Shown here in pieces: positions 23,045 to 32,400 of a stretch of DNA of 64,000 nt. Position 1 is the first letter of the stretch, and the number at the start of each line of letters is the position of its first letter. The stretch spans positions 496,001-560,000 of the forward strand of contig JAGYXB010001580.1 of assembly GCA_022495005.1 (NCBI GenBank), in the 5' to 3' direction. This DNA is from Rhyacophila brunnea (Eukaryota > Arthropoda > Insecta > Trichoptera > Rhyacophilidae). The translations under genes and the position numbers were made by a program. The notes under the pieces were generated by a model, which saw nothing but the letters and a program-made list of their open reading frames with translations, made no database searches and was not told where the DNA came from.

Positions 23045-23632
23045 AATTATGTTCTTCCTACTATTTATATTACTTTAACAGCGTATCATATTGTGTACTT
23101 ATAGTTGAAAATGCCATTTGTAATTGTTCTCCGAAGTCCTAATGATTGTATGTATAATTAAATGAAATTGCCAACAAAAGTATGTCTTTGCGGTATTATA
23201 ATTGTCTTTAATTGTTTAGTTCTCTATAAATTTATAACTAATCTGTTAAATAACGATAATGATATCGTTAAGGCTAATTCATAAATTCCAAAACATTGTA
23301 TATTCCCAATCCTAACTAAATAAATAATAATACACGATTAAATTATGTTCTTCCTATTATTTATTTTACTTTAACAGCATTATACTTATAGTTAAAAATG
23401 CCATTTATAATTGTTCTCCGAAGTTCTAATGATTGTATGTGTAATTAAATGACATTGCCAACAAAATTATGTCTTTACGGTATTATAATTGTCTTTAATT
23501 ACTTAGTTCTCTATAAATTTATAACCAATCTGTTAAATAATGATAATGATATCGTTAAGGCTAATTTATAAATTCCAAAACATTGTATATTCCTAATCCC
23601 AACTAAATAAATAATAAAACACGATGTTTTCA
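23045..23632. repeat. Two tandem ~295-bp repeats downstream of the transposase
   Basis: ATTATGTTCTTCCTAYTATT begins at about 23045 and again at about 23343. Each copy runs through TTGTTCTCCGAAGT, GTCTTTRCGGTATTATAATT and GATAATGATATCGTTAAGGC to CTAAATAAATAATAA. The copies are about 90% or more alike by eye. They lie between the transposase stop and the right subterminal repeat, so the duplication lengthens the element's 3' end. Confidence 0.92.
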
Positions 23633-24167
23633 TTGAATTGTAACTATCGGTATAAGTAAATAATATATATGTACCTATGTTCTAATGTACGCATTTTTAT
23701 TCTATATTTTATTAAAACAATAAGTCATAAAAATATGCTTATTTACCGTAATTCTTCATGCACACCCTGTGTCAATACTACCACAGAACACCAACACAAC
23801 TGCAAATCGTTTTTAGCGTACAACAATGCCGATGTAGAAGGAAACATACCTTTATTAGGTTTATTATGGAAGGTCATTGTTGTTTATTGTTCATTATATC
23901 ATATTTATTTTGTTCTGGCAGATTTCTCATAGCGGCCATCTAGTGATTGTATCTAGTGGCTTCTCTGGACACCGGAATTTTACCTGGAGCTTGAAGACCA
24001 AACATAATAAATGACAAAACGGAAAGATGTCTAACTGATGGGTAAGCCATATCACTCGAAGAATAGATTATCGGCGGACAAGACAAACCTTACCATCCAG
24101 TGGTATCCAAGAAATATTAAAAGACGTAAACAGCCCGCTAATGAGCTAATGAGATGAGTTAAATGAG

Positions 24168-24292
24168 TTAACACATTTAGTGCTAACAACGCGACTGGCA
24201 CATTTGCATTACGTGGACATTAGATATAATTAACATGATATTTAAATGTGATAATTAAATATTAATTAACAGGTCAGCAGTGATTGTGTTAA
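24168..24292. mobile_element. 125-bp piggyBac-like MITE (TTAA-flanked)
   Basis: TTAACACATTTAGTGC at the left matches the inverse of CACTGATTGTGTTAA at the right, with TTAA at both ends (24168-24171, 24289-24292). The centre holds ATTAGATATAATTAACATGA, shared with 44968-45069 and 52687-52804. No coding capacity. The TTAA target suggests piggyBac mobilisation; superfamily is inference. Confidence 0.7.
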
Positions 24293-24302
24293 GTTTAAGT
24301 AC

Positions 24303-24760
24303 GTGGTTGGGCCAAATGCTAGCCCTCAACCTTTCTTCCCACCTGCCCTCGAATCCTTGTTTATTATTGTCGCCAGACCAGGGCGACCGTAAGTTACGGG
24401 TCATGACCGTGATTGCAATTTACAGGCAGTTACTTCAAGACAGTCGTCGTGCGTGAGTTGGCTCGAGACAATGAACGGGTACGTGTTGCCGCACCGCGTG
24501 AACTACCGAGTGACTTAAAACATATATGTTCGAACTTCGTTGTAATAAATCTGTTACTGTTTGAGTGAACATCGCGTCAATATCATCCATCCTGAACTTA
24601 TCATCATCATTCATCAACCTCATATATTATCATCCATCAAAAGTGAACCGTCCGTTTACCAGTGCATGAGTGGGTGAATACCGAACCGGTCGCAGCGCGC
24701 GCCAGCCCTCTCAACATAAAGGTCAATGTCTGGCATCCTGTTTAACCCCCTCCCCTAGAT
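24303..24760 (+). repeat. Dispersed repeat D, copy 2 (possible solo LTR)
   Basis: It shares with 14333-14790 the start GGTTGGGCC, the TTTATTATTGTC block, a CGGGTCAT...GACCGTGATT block, AATAAAT and GCGCGCCAGCCCTCTCAAC. More than half of its positions have diverged in places, so it is old. Confidence 0.45.
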
Positions 24761-24860
24761 CCGTAATCCACTAACCTACATAACCCCCAAATTACAGTCC
24801 ACTGCTTAAAGCACCACCAGTACGTATACGCGAAATTTAGTACAATGGTGACAGAGTAGA

Positions 24861-24905
24861 GTGAAGAGAGCAAGGAGAGGCCTTCGTCCAGTAGTGGATC
24901 GCGAA
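24861..24905 (+). pseudogene. Relic of a non-LTR retrotransposon 3' end
   Basis: GGAGAGGCCTTCGTCCAGTA codes for G-E-A-F-V-Q-stop, followed by W. This matches the C-terminal end of reverse transcriptases in RTE/jockey-type elements. Only the last codons are recognisable and one is a stop. Confidence 0.5.
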
Positions 24906-24909
24906 TGGA

Positions 24910-25715
24910 TAGATAATAGATACTTATTTAAAAAATGTGAAATATTTTTAATTTGTTTGAGAGTTTTTTTTAATCCACCCAACTATTTATCCAGGGCGCA
25001 TGCGCAGTAAAACATGAATCAGACTGAGCACGTACGACGCCTAACTTGTATGAATGTTTTTCTTATAAATAAGTAATTTCATTATTTTGCGACCAAGACG
25101 TAAAAAAGTAAGGCCCAATTTCGATTTAAGCGCCATCTCTTAAACGGCTGAAGATGAAAACCATTTTCATCCGACGCAATCTCGAAAATTGATTTTCTCT
25201 ACCGGTAGGTATCGGATCAATGAAAAATGTTATGTAAGTAATGCTATTTTCCTGAAAATGGTCCAAACAAACAAATTTAATGAGACTATACGTCATATAC
25301 CTACCAAATGGGCTGAAGAAAAATGTTCTCCCATGGAGATGCAGATTTAAGATAGAAGTATGTATGTAGGTATATTATATTATAATATATTATGAAATCG
25401 TTGAGAGTTGATAGTAACTCCACGCTTTTTGTATTGTAAATAACCAACTTTACTACGAGTGTGCTATGAAACTTAATGTGTTTTGGGAGAACTAATTTTT
25501 TTTTAAAGTTGTACTCGTACTTTCATCCAGACTTATAATATTATTTAGCAAATTTTTTAACTTTTCACTTTTTTTACTTTTCATTTACCTTCTACTAAAA
25601 TTCCCCTCGCAGGTGTTTTCACTACTACGGTTATAACAAACTATGCCGCAATATTTAAACAAGCTCAACACAACTTAGACAAAATAATCCATGATTTAAA
25701 CATAATATATCGCGT
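24910..25715. other. Intergenic, nothing identified
   Basis: No supported gene or repeat boundary. Confidence 0.45.
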
Positions 25716-25720
25716 TGAAA

Positions 25721-27235
25721 CAGTGGCGTCCCGTGAGGACAGGCAGACTTATGCACCGCAGAGGGGCGGCAATTATTCAAAGGGCAGCAAACCCGAAGAG
25801 GAATGAATCGGCTTATCAACATAGTACTTATATAAAATCTCTATGACGTCTATTTTGATTATTTCTTTTAAACAAATAATATATACATTTGGTTTACTGA
25901 TGGTTGAGAGTCCGATATAAAATTAAAAGATAAATAATGCAGATGGCATTTCTAAAATAACAAATTCTTTTTGTTTTGGTGAAAATGGACTTGTCCGGTA
26001 AATTCATACATTCCATAAAAAACACTAAAAATTACCCATCCAGATGTTGGTGATATTATAGGTCAGGGATGGCAAATCTTTTTACGTACACGTGCCAAAA
26101 TTTCCCAAATATTATTTTTTGACTGTCTGACGTGCCGAGCAGTTTTTCTAGTAGTTCGAGCAGGAAAAAATAGTTATAAGAATTCTATTAAAAAAGTTCA
26201 AAAATTATAAGCAATTGATTTCTTGAGTATTATTACTATAATACCTACTCAGTTTGGGTTTTTACGCACAAATTGACGGTAAAATTTTTCGGATCAGATG
26301 AGGCATCCTCTCGCTACAGTGGCCTCAAGCATTGTAAAATTATTGTAAATCGATTAAAATCAGAGGTTCACGACACGGCTTACCCCGCCGCCTGATGAGG
26401 TCAGTGCTATAATATTATTATGTGTGACGGATAAAACTTAAGGATCCATCTATGCAATTTAAATTAATTTTATAATGCTTATTCTTCGAGAGTATCAGCT
26501 GCCTGTTATTTTTTATACAATGCGATCTGTCGTTTATGCACGAATTTCGTCGTTTCCGTTTGCGCGTCGATTAATAAATGTTATTAAAATCCGAAGAAAA
26601 TAAGTATATAATATACCTATATTTAGGTATTTGTAGAACTTTTTGTAAAAAAAAAATCTTTTAAATTACTTATATACCTACCTATATTTTCTCTTCAACA
26701 CAAAACATTCGCGTGCCATGCAAAATCATCTAGCGTGCACTAGTGGCACGCGTGCTATAGGTTCGCCATCCCTGTTATAGGTAAATAGACTAAGTTTGGG
26801 TTAGGGATTTATTACGTAATCCTTCTTTCTATCACGTGCTTATATTATTATTTGTACAAAAATCATTACCCTATCGACAAGAATTGTTTTGAAAATTATG
26901 ATTAATATTATAAAAAAAAATCAGTGTTGACAATTTTAGTGTTATCACAGAACAGATTATTTTTTCTGTGTTATTATGAATAGTATTGACTAAATCTATA
27001 GGAAGTATATTTTACGTCGCATTATAACATCTGTGATTTTCAAATATGACGTGCAAAAAAGACTATCGGCAGCAATATCTGAAAAAATAAGTCATATACA
27101 TATTAAAAGATGAAAACTGATTCTAATCCCAGAAAGAAATTAATTATACAAATTAATACTTCCAAATATACATGAAAATGGGGGGAGGAGTTTTCAGTCC
27201 GTCTGAGTACAGTACTTTGCCTAGGGACGTCACTG
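25721..27235. mobile_element. hAT-like element with a second hAT nested inside
   Basis: CAGTGGCGTCCCGTG opens at 25721 and CTAGGGACGTCACTG closes at 27235; in reverse the right end is CAGTGACGTCCCTAG. A related element with the same ends is at 52872-53255. No clear 8-bp duplication flanks it (CGTTGAAA against CTTTTTTA), so the assignment rests on the termini. Subtracting the inner element leaves about 800 bases without an ORF. Confidence 0.65.
26064..26774. mobile_element. 711-bp non-autonomous hAT with perfect 8-bp duplication
   Basis: The termini are CAGGGATGGCAAATC and GGTTCGCCATCCCTG. TTATAGGT is repeated immediately outside (26056-26063, 26775-26782). Internal GTGCC/GGCAC motifs recur near each end (CACGTGCCAAAAT; GTGGCACGCGTGC). 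No transposase is left. It is younger than the surrounding element. Confidence 0.93.
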
Positions 27236-27239
27236 CTTT

Positions 27240-27850
27240 TTTACTCCATTACCAATAACGTTTTAATGAAGTACATGTAATTTGTTCTGCAAGCTTTTGT
27301 GAACCTCAGTTGGAAATATTGGCCTCTCTATTATTAAAATTAGCGTTTACCCATCCATTTTAAATACCAAATATAACGACATTACACACTTTTTACCCGC
27401 AGCGTGAGCTTATATGAGCGTACGTACACTCACGTGACGTGATTGTAATGTGTGCGCGCTATTATCTATGTGGTACGCCATCTAGATTCTAGATGCCGTC
27501 GGTAGTTTATTATACTAATCGGAAGACCAGTAAAATAACATTGATAATCTCTGTTTTTTTGTTATCGTACTAATTATTATTGACTTATTTTGAGGATTCT
27601 ATAAATTTCTACAGCAATAAATTCATCATCATTACCATTTATTTTGATCGTAATGTGTTCGCGCCATTAGATTTTTATGTCTCATTTTGGCGGTTAAATT
27701 TAGATTGCCAGGCTACTAAATATTTATCCTTCGTACAGTTTATTTAAAAAAAAAATGTAATAATAATATTGAAATCGCTGTCAATGAATGCAAACACAAA
27801 TTAAATTTAAATGATGGAGTATTTTCATATATTTTTTTTATAATCCATCA
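27240..27850. other. Intergenic, nothing identified
   Basis: No gene or element boundary can be supported. Confidence 0.4.
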
Positions 27851-27857
27851 TTTTAGG

Positions 27858-28220
27858 ATGAGTAAAGATCCGTTTTTAATGGTGTCATACGAAAAGGAAA
27901 TGAACCGATTTATTTTGCAACAGGCAACTCCAGTCCCAATACAACTTTCGTGGAGATTGCTGGTGGTCTTGGCGAATTTTGCTTTCACATTATTCTCTTT
28001 AGTTTTCTCAATAGTTTCATTCAAATTTAACCGACATAAAGGGAACTTACTGATTTCAAAAGGTACGTTAACAATTTCGTTCATATATTTCTGCGAATTT
28101 AACACATACTCTGTTTTTCTATTGATACTTTTGTTACACGTTGAAAGTGACGTTTCCATACCGGCGATACATTTGCGTCTCATATACACCTTTTTATTGT
28201 ACAATTATATCAACTATTAA
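27858..28220 (+). CDS. Candidate small one-TM protein, unrecognised
   Basis: ATG at 27858 follows an acceptor-like TTTTAGG and opens 120 codons. The peptide begins M-S-K-D-P-F-L-M-V and has a strong hydrophobic helix (L-L-V-V-L-A-N-F-A-F-T-L-F-S-L-V-F) at about residues 34-56. A donor-like AAAGGTACGT at about 28061 would end the exon near residue 68, after which the composition becomes AT-driven. The opposite strand is also open for 118 codons over the same bases, which weakens the case. It could be an exon of a small membrane protein or chance. Confidence 0.25.
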   Translation: MSKDPFLMVSYEKEMNRFILQQATPVPIQLSWRLLVVLANFAFTLFSLVFSIVSFKFNRHKGNLLISKGTLTISFIYFCEFNTYSVFLLILLLHVESDVSIPAIHLRLIYTFLLYNYINY

Positions 28221-28789
28221 ATTAATAACTTATATAAACTAATCTCGCACTTGCTGTTACTGCATATTTGTATTGAATTCACTCTCCACTTGTAAAATAA
28301 TGTACATATTGTTAGGTTAGCTATTCAATCCTACCTACATAGACATTAGAAAGTGTCTTGTGTTTTTAACCCTACCCTCTTCGATTTATATGTCAGATAT
28401 CATACGAAGCGTGTGAAGAGTAGATTTATTGACAAATTGTAGTTACTGCTTAAGGTCTGCGCAAAAACATCGGGTATTGAGTAGATAAGTAAGATTATTT
28501 GTGAGGAAAGTCAAAAGTTCTTTGTTTTATGAACTCGTTTTTTAAGTTCGCTACAGTGAAACGCTTTCTATGGATTTTTTCATCTTATAGTTTTATTTAG
28601 TTATCATCGTTCCTGATTCTTAGGAATGAAAATGTGAATTTAATAACAGTAAAAAGTTATTTTTCTTTTATACCACATGTATACATGAGTGATTTAAGTG
28701 AAGCCGGTCTAAAAGCCAGTTGAAGGTTCACGCCAGTAAAGGTTTACACATAAAATGCCAGTTTATTTCACCGGTCTCATCACCCAAAT

Positions 28790-29225
28790 TTCATAGCGTT
28801 CGCAAGTCTCTCTTTAGGCCATCGAGCCTCCGAAGTCGTGGTCATCCCGCACTCTGTTTCCGCAAATGTGAGGCACTTCGTCGAAGCTTTGTCATTCATA
28901 CATCTCACGTGGGCGTTTTGTTTTTATAAATCTAACGATGTCACACTCATCAAAGATTTTATAGAACTCATGATCGTAACGATGACGCAAATAGGACAAC
29001 GGCCTTTAACAAGATCCTACGGTCAAACACCTGTAACTTGTGACAGTCACTGAAAATTAATGTCCATGTCTCTGAACCGTATCACAATACCGGTGTCAGC
29101 AATGTTAGAGGACTTTTGTGTTTCTCGATAATCTGTTACCATTGTTAGAGCTTATGGTTCTTTTAATTTGGTCAACCATATTATTGACATTAATGTTCGG
29201 AAATAAACAAACTCATCAATTGAAT
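28790..29225 (-). pseudogene. Reverse-transcriptase relic of a non-LTR retrotransposon
   Basis: Minus-strand blocks in the correct order but in shifting frames: D-E-F-V-Y-F (29193-29221), T-L-L-T-P-V-L-stop-Y-G-S-E-T-W-T-L (29060-29105), then P-R-L-R-R-L-D-G-L-K-R-D-L-R-T-L (28797-28845). These are the landmarks of the C-terminal third of endonuclease/reverse-transcriptase polyproteins of insect LINEs. Stops and frameshifts make it dead. It ends about 50 bases before the NASP start codon, so it may lie in that gene's 5' intron or UTR. Confidence 0.72.
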
Positions 29226-29273
29226 TTCCATGATTGATTTAAAATTTCGTAACGGTTTGTCTGTGTAAATCAG

Positions 29274-29449
29274 ATGGCCGACGTACCGCAAGTGATGTGT
29301 TCTGATCCACACGAGATGCTGGGCATCGGGAGGCGGCATCTCGCCGTCAGAGATTACCCCAACGCTGTGACCACCCTCGGCAAGGCGTGCGAACTCCTCG
29401 CCCAGAAGTATGGACAGCAGGCTGATGAGTGTGGCGATGCTTACTTGTG
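29274..29449 (+). CDS. NASP: NASP coding exon 1
   Basis: It encodes residues 1-58 plus two bases, containing the first TPR (H-E-M-L-G-I-G-R-R-H-L-A...C-E-L-L-A-Q-K-Y-G). Donor TTGTG|GTAAAT. The ATG is immediately preceded by TGTAAATCAG, a usable acceptor, so a non-coding first exon upstream is likely. Confidence 0.88.
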
Positions 29450-32400
29450 GTAAATATAACGTGTTACTCAATAAAATACACTTTTAAAAACAAATCATAA
29501 TAATACAATGGTTTGCAGTAAGTTTAGCAAGCAAGTTGCAGTAACTGGGCGTCTTACGTGGGCGAAGTCGGCGAAGCGTTGAACGCCGCGCGCAACTCAA
29601 ATGTATAACCGTATCTTTTGCATTTTCATTTATGTTTCCTCTTAGTGTAAAAATTTTAGTCAGAAAAAAACATACTACCTACATTCCCTTTAAAATCAGT
29701 TGACTACCGGCAGGGTTATGCATGCCACACTTTGGGAAACACTGCAGTCTAAATTACCAAAAGTTTGTCTTCTATCTCTGTTGTAATATGAATTTTACAA
29801 AAATTTCCAGCATATGTAATTTCATAGGCGTATCATTTATTTAGGTATGGCAAGTCACTGCTGGGACTGGCCCGCGAAGAAAGTGGAGTACTGGGCGATG
29901 GCATCCCACAAGGAGGAGATGAAAACCAGGAGGACGAGGAAGAAGAAGATCAAGACGAAGACGAGGGGGAAGATGACGGTATACAAGTTTTAAGTGGTAT
30001 GATTACGATATCAATAGTTTGTGACAAAACTATTATGGATTTAGTATATATAAAAAAAAAAAAAAATCTGTTGATACAAACCTCTACTCTGTGGAGGCCC
30101 ATATGATCCTATTAGGATTGGACATGGTCGAAAGAATAATGGACAAGCATTTTAACTACTCTGTTTTTTAAATATCCACCATCAATGAATGTCCAAAATT
30201 TCCTTCAATTATTTTGTTATTCAACATGATTGATAAGTGTACTGTACTATAATAGTGCCACATATTCATGTTGATATTTTCTTATGACCATGTGAGGTGT
30301 TTTCATATTCTGTCAATAATTCTGTTATTTTAAATGAAAGTAATAAATAGGTAAATATCTAAAAATAACAAAAATCTCCATTTTATAAAAAGATTTATAT
30401 TATTTTTTTGTAGTTATGTTTTGTTATTAAGTAATTCTTTAGTAAACTGTATTGTCTTGTAATTCTGTCACTAACATGATTATCATTGATTTCATTATGT
30501 TCCAGAAGAAGGTGAAGAGAAAAATGATACCGAAACAAAGGCCGCGGGTGATTCAAAAACCAAAGAAGAAGACAATAAAGATGAAGAAGTTGTCAAGAAG
30601 GATGCGAAGATAGATGAAGAAACCAAAGAGGAGAAGAAAGTTGAAGCCATGGAAACCGATGCCACGCCTGCTGAAGAAGTCGCTTCTAGCTCTAGCAAAG
30701 TAAGTTAGAAAATGAATATGTATATTCATTTTGTTAACTGATTTGAACCAAAGCAGACATGATATTATATTGATACAGAAGTATTCTAAAAATATCTTTT
30801 ACAACTAATGACTATTAGCAAATATATTAAAGAAAAATATCAATAATCTATATGGACAGAGCTTGTATATATTAAAATGGATGTGATGACTCTTGTTATA
30901 GGTATATTTAAACAGTGTCATTACTTGATTATTGTGCTATTAGGTTAATCTAAAGTGAGCCATAAAGTAGGTTGACTTTACAATCAAAACACTTACACGA
31001 CAGACAATGTTTACAAATTTTTATCACCCAGATGTTGTAAGTAACATATGTCATTTTTCATAGGCGCCCGATGAAGCGGCCGGTCCATCATCATCGGCGG
31101 GTCCGTCAGCACCCGGCGCGTCCACTTCCCAAGAAGGAGAAGCGTCTTCGGACAACGAAGAAGACGAGGACGAAGTGGAGAATCTGCAGGTGGCGTGGGA
31201 GGTGCTAGAGATTGCGCGGGACATCTTTCTGAAGCGCGGAGACAAGGGCAAGAAAGACCTGGCCGATGTCTATCTATACCTCGGGGAAGTCAGCCTCGAA
31301 AGTGAAACTTACGATAAAGCTGTTATCGATATGAGTAAGAATTACAACTAATTTAATTTATCAAAATATCTTAGTAGTTCTTTCATATTTCTATATTATT
31401 AGTTCAACCATGGCATCCTCCATAAGTCTAGACTCCGTTATGTCACAGGTTCTTATCCTTCCCTATCTCTTGTTATGTAGCAATTCAGCATTATCATAAT
31501 CTTCATGCCAATGTCTGCTCCCCTAGGTCACTACATCATAATAGTAGTAAAATTGAATATCAAAATATGAATACATATAATGGCAACACTTATCTTATCC
31601 TCAATTTGGAGTTGTTTCATATCAATTATCTAAAGCCCATGAGTGCATGTTGGAATCCTGTATCTGACATAAATCACGTGTTACTTTTTTAATATGTGTT
31701 ACATCCAGAGCAAGGACCCAATGGATCAGATAAATGACTTAACAGCCATTCCTTAAAAAAGGCCCGTTAATGTAATACTCTGCGGAGTATCCATTGGCTC
31801 TGTTTATGGATTAAAAAGCAAAGATGTCTGAATTAAAAATTAAGATTTCCTCAAATAATATACGCTACTTTATGTGTTCACCGTAAGTGAATTCTGTCAG
31901 ATCTCTGTTCACTTCAGGACTTCCAAGCGACTGCTAAATGTCTTATGCATCTCGTGTTTCATGATTTCAACAAAATATTTTTTTTTCAGCCAAAAGTCTT
32001 GAATTATTTAAAGAGCTCTACCGATCGGACGACAGACGCATTGCAGAAACCCACTATCAAATAGGTAAAAGAATGCGTTATTTTTATTAATACATAACCT
32101 ATCATTGTATCTTAAAACTGTATCCTATTTGACAAAGTGTAATATCATGTTAGTCAAGAGCAGTATTGCCAACTCCCACTGATAAAAATATCTTATACAT
32201 GGTAAGAAAATAAACCATCTGACAAGAAAAAATGTAATGTATTAGTTAATATATTGATTTACTCCAATGCAACAAAGTAATGATTTTTTATGGCAGACTT
32301 GGCTGCTTCAAATCAGATTAATCAAATTAAATTAGATTGCCATAAGATAGATACCTAATGTAGAATGGTAAAGCATGCTAACTTGCTAATGCTGCTTCAA

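Larger units (their letters stand above)
18050..23850 (+). mobile_element. DD82E (Sailor-like) transposon, host of a nested element
   Basis: The transposase relic at 21716-23023 is bracketed by inverted sequence. CTACATCGGCACTGTTGTAC near 18080 (+) is answered, in reverse complement, by CTACATCGGCATTGTTGTAC near 23830. The similarity continues through GTACGCTAAAA and GTGTTGGT. These look like subterminal inverted repeats; the exact termini and target duplication could not be fixed, so the ends are approximate. Removing the 3,353-bp nested element leaves about 2.4 kb, a sensible size. The copy is dead: two in-frame stops and a split promoter. Confidence 0.7.

Noticed and set aside
27848..28204. 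118-codon minus-strand ORF opposite the candidate one-TM protein
   Set aside because: It has no recognisable domain and no splice or start context, and covers the same bases as the better-supported plus frame.
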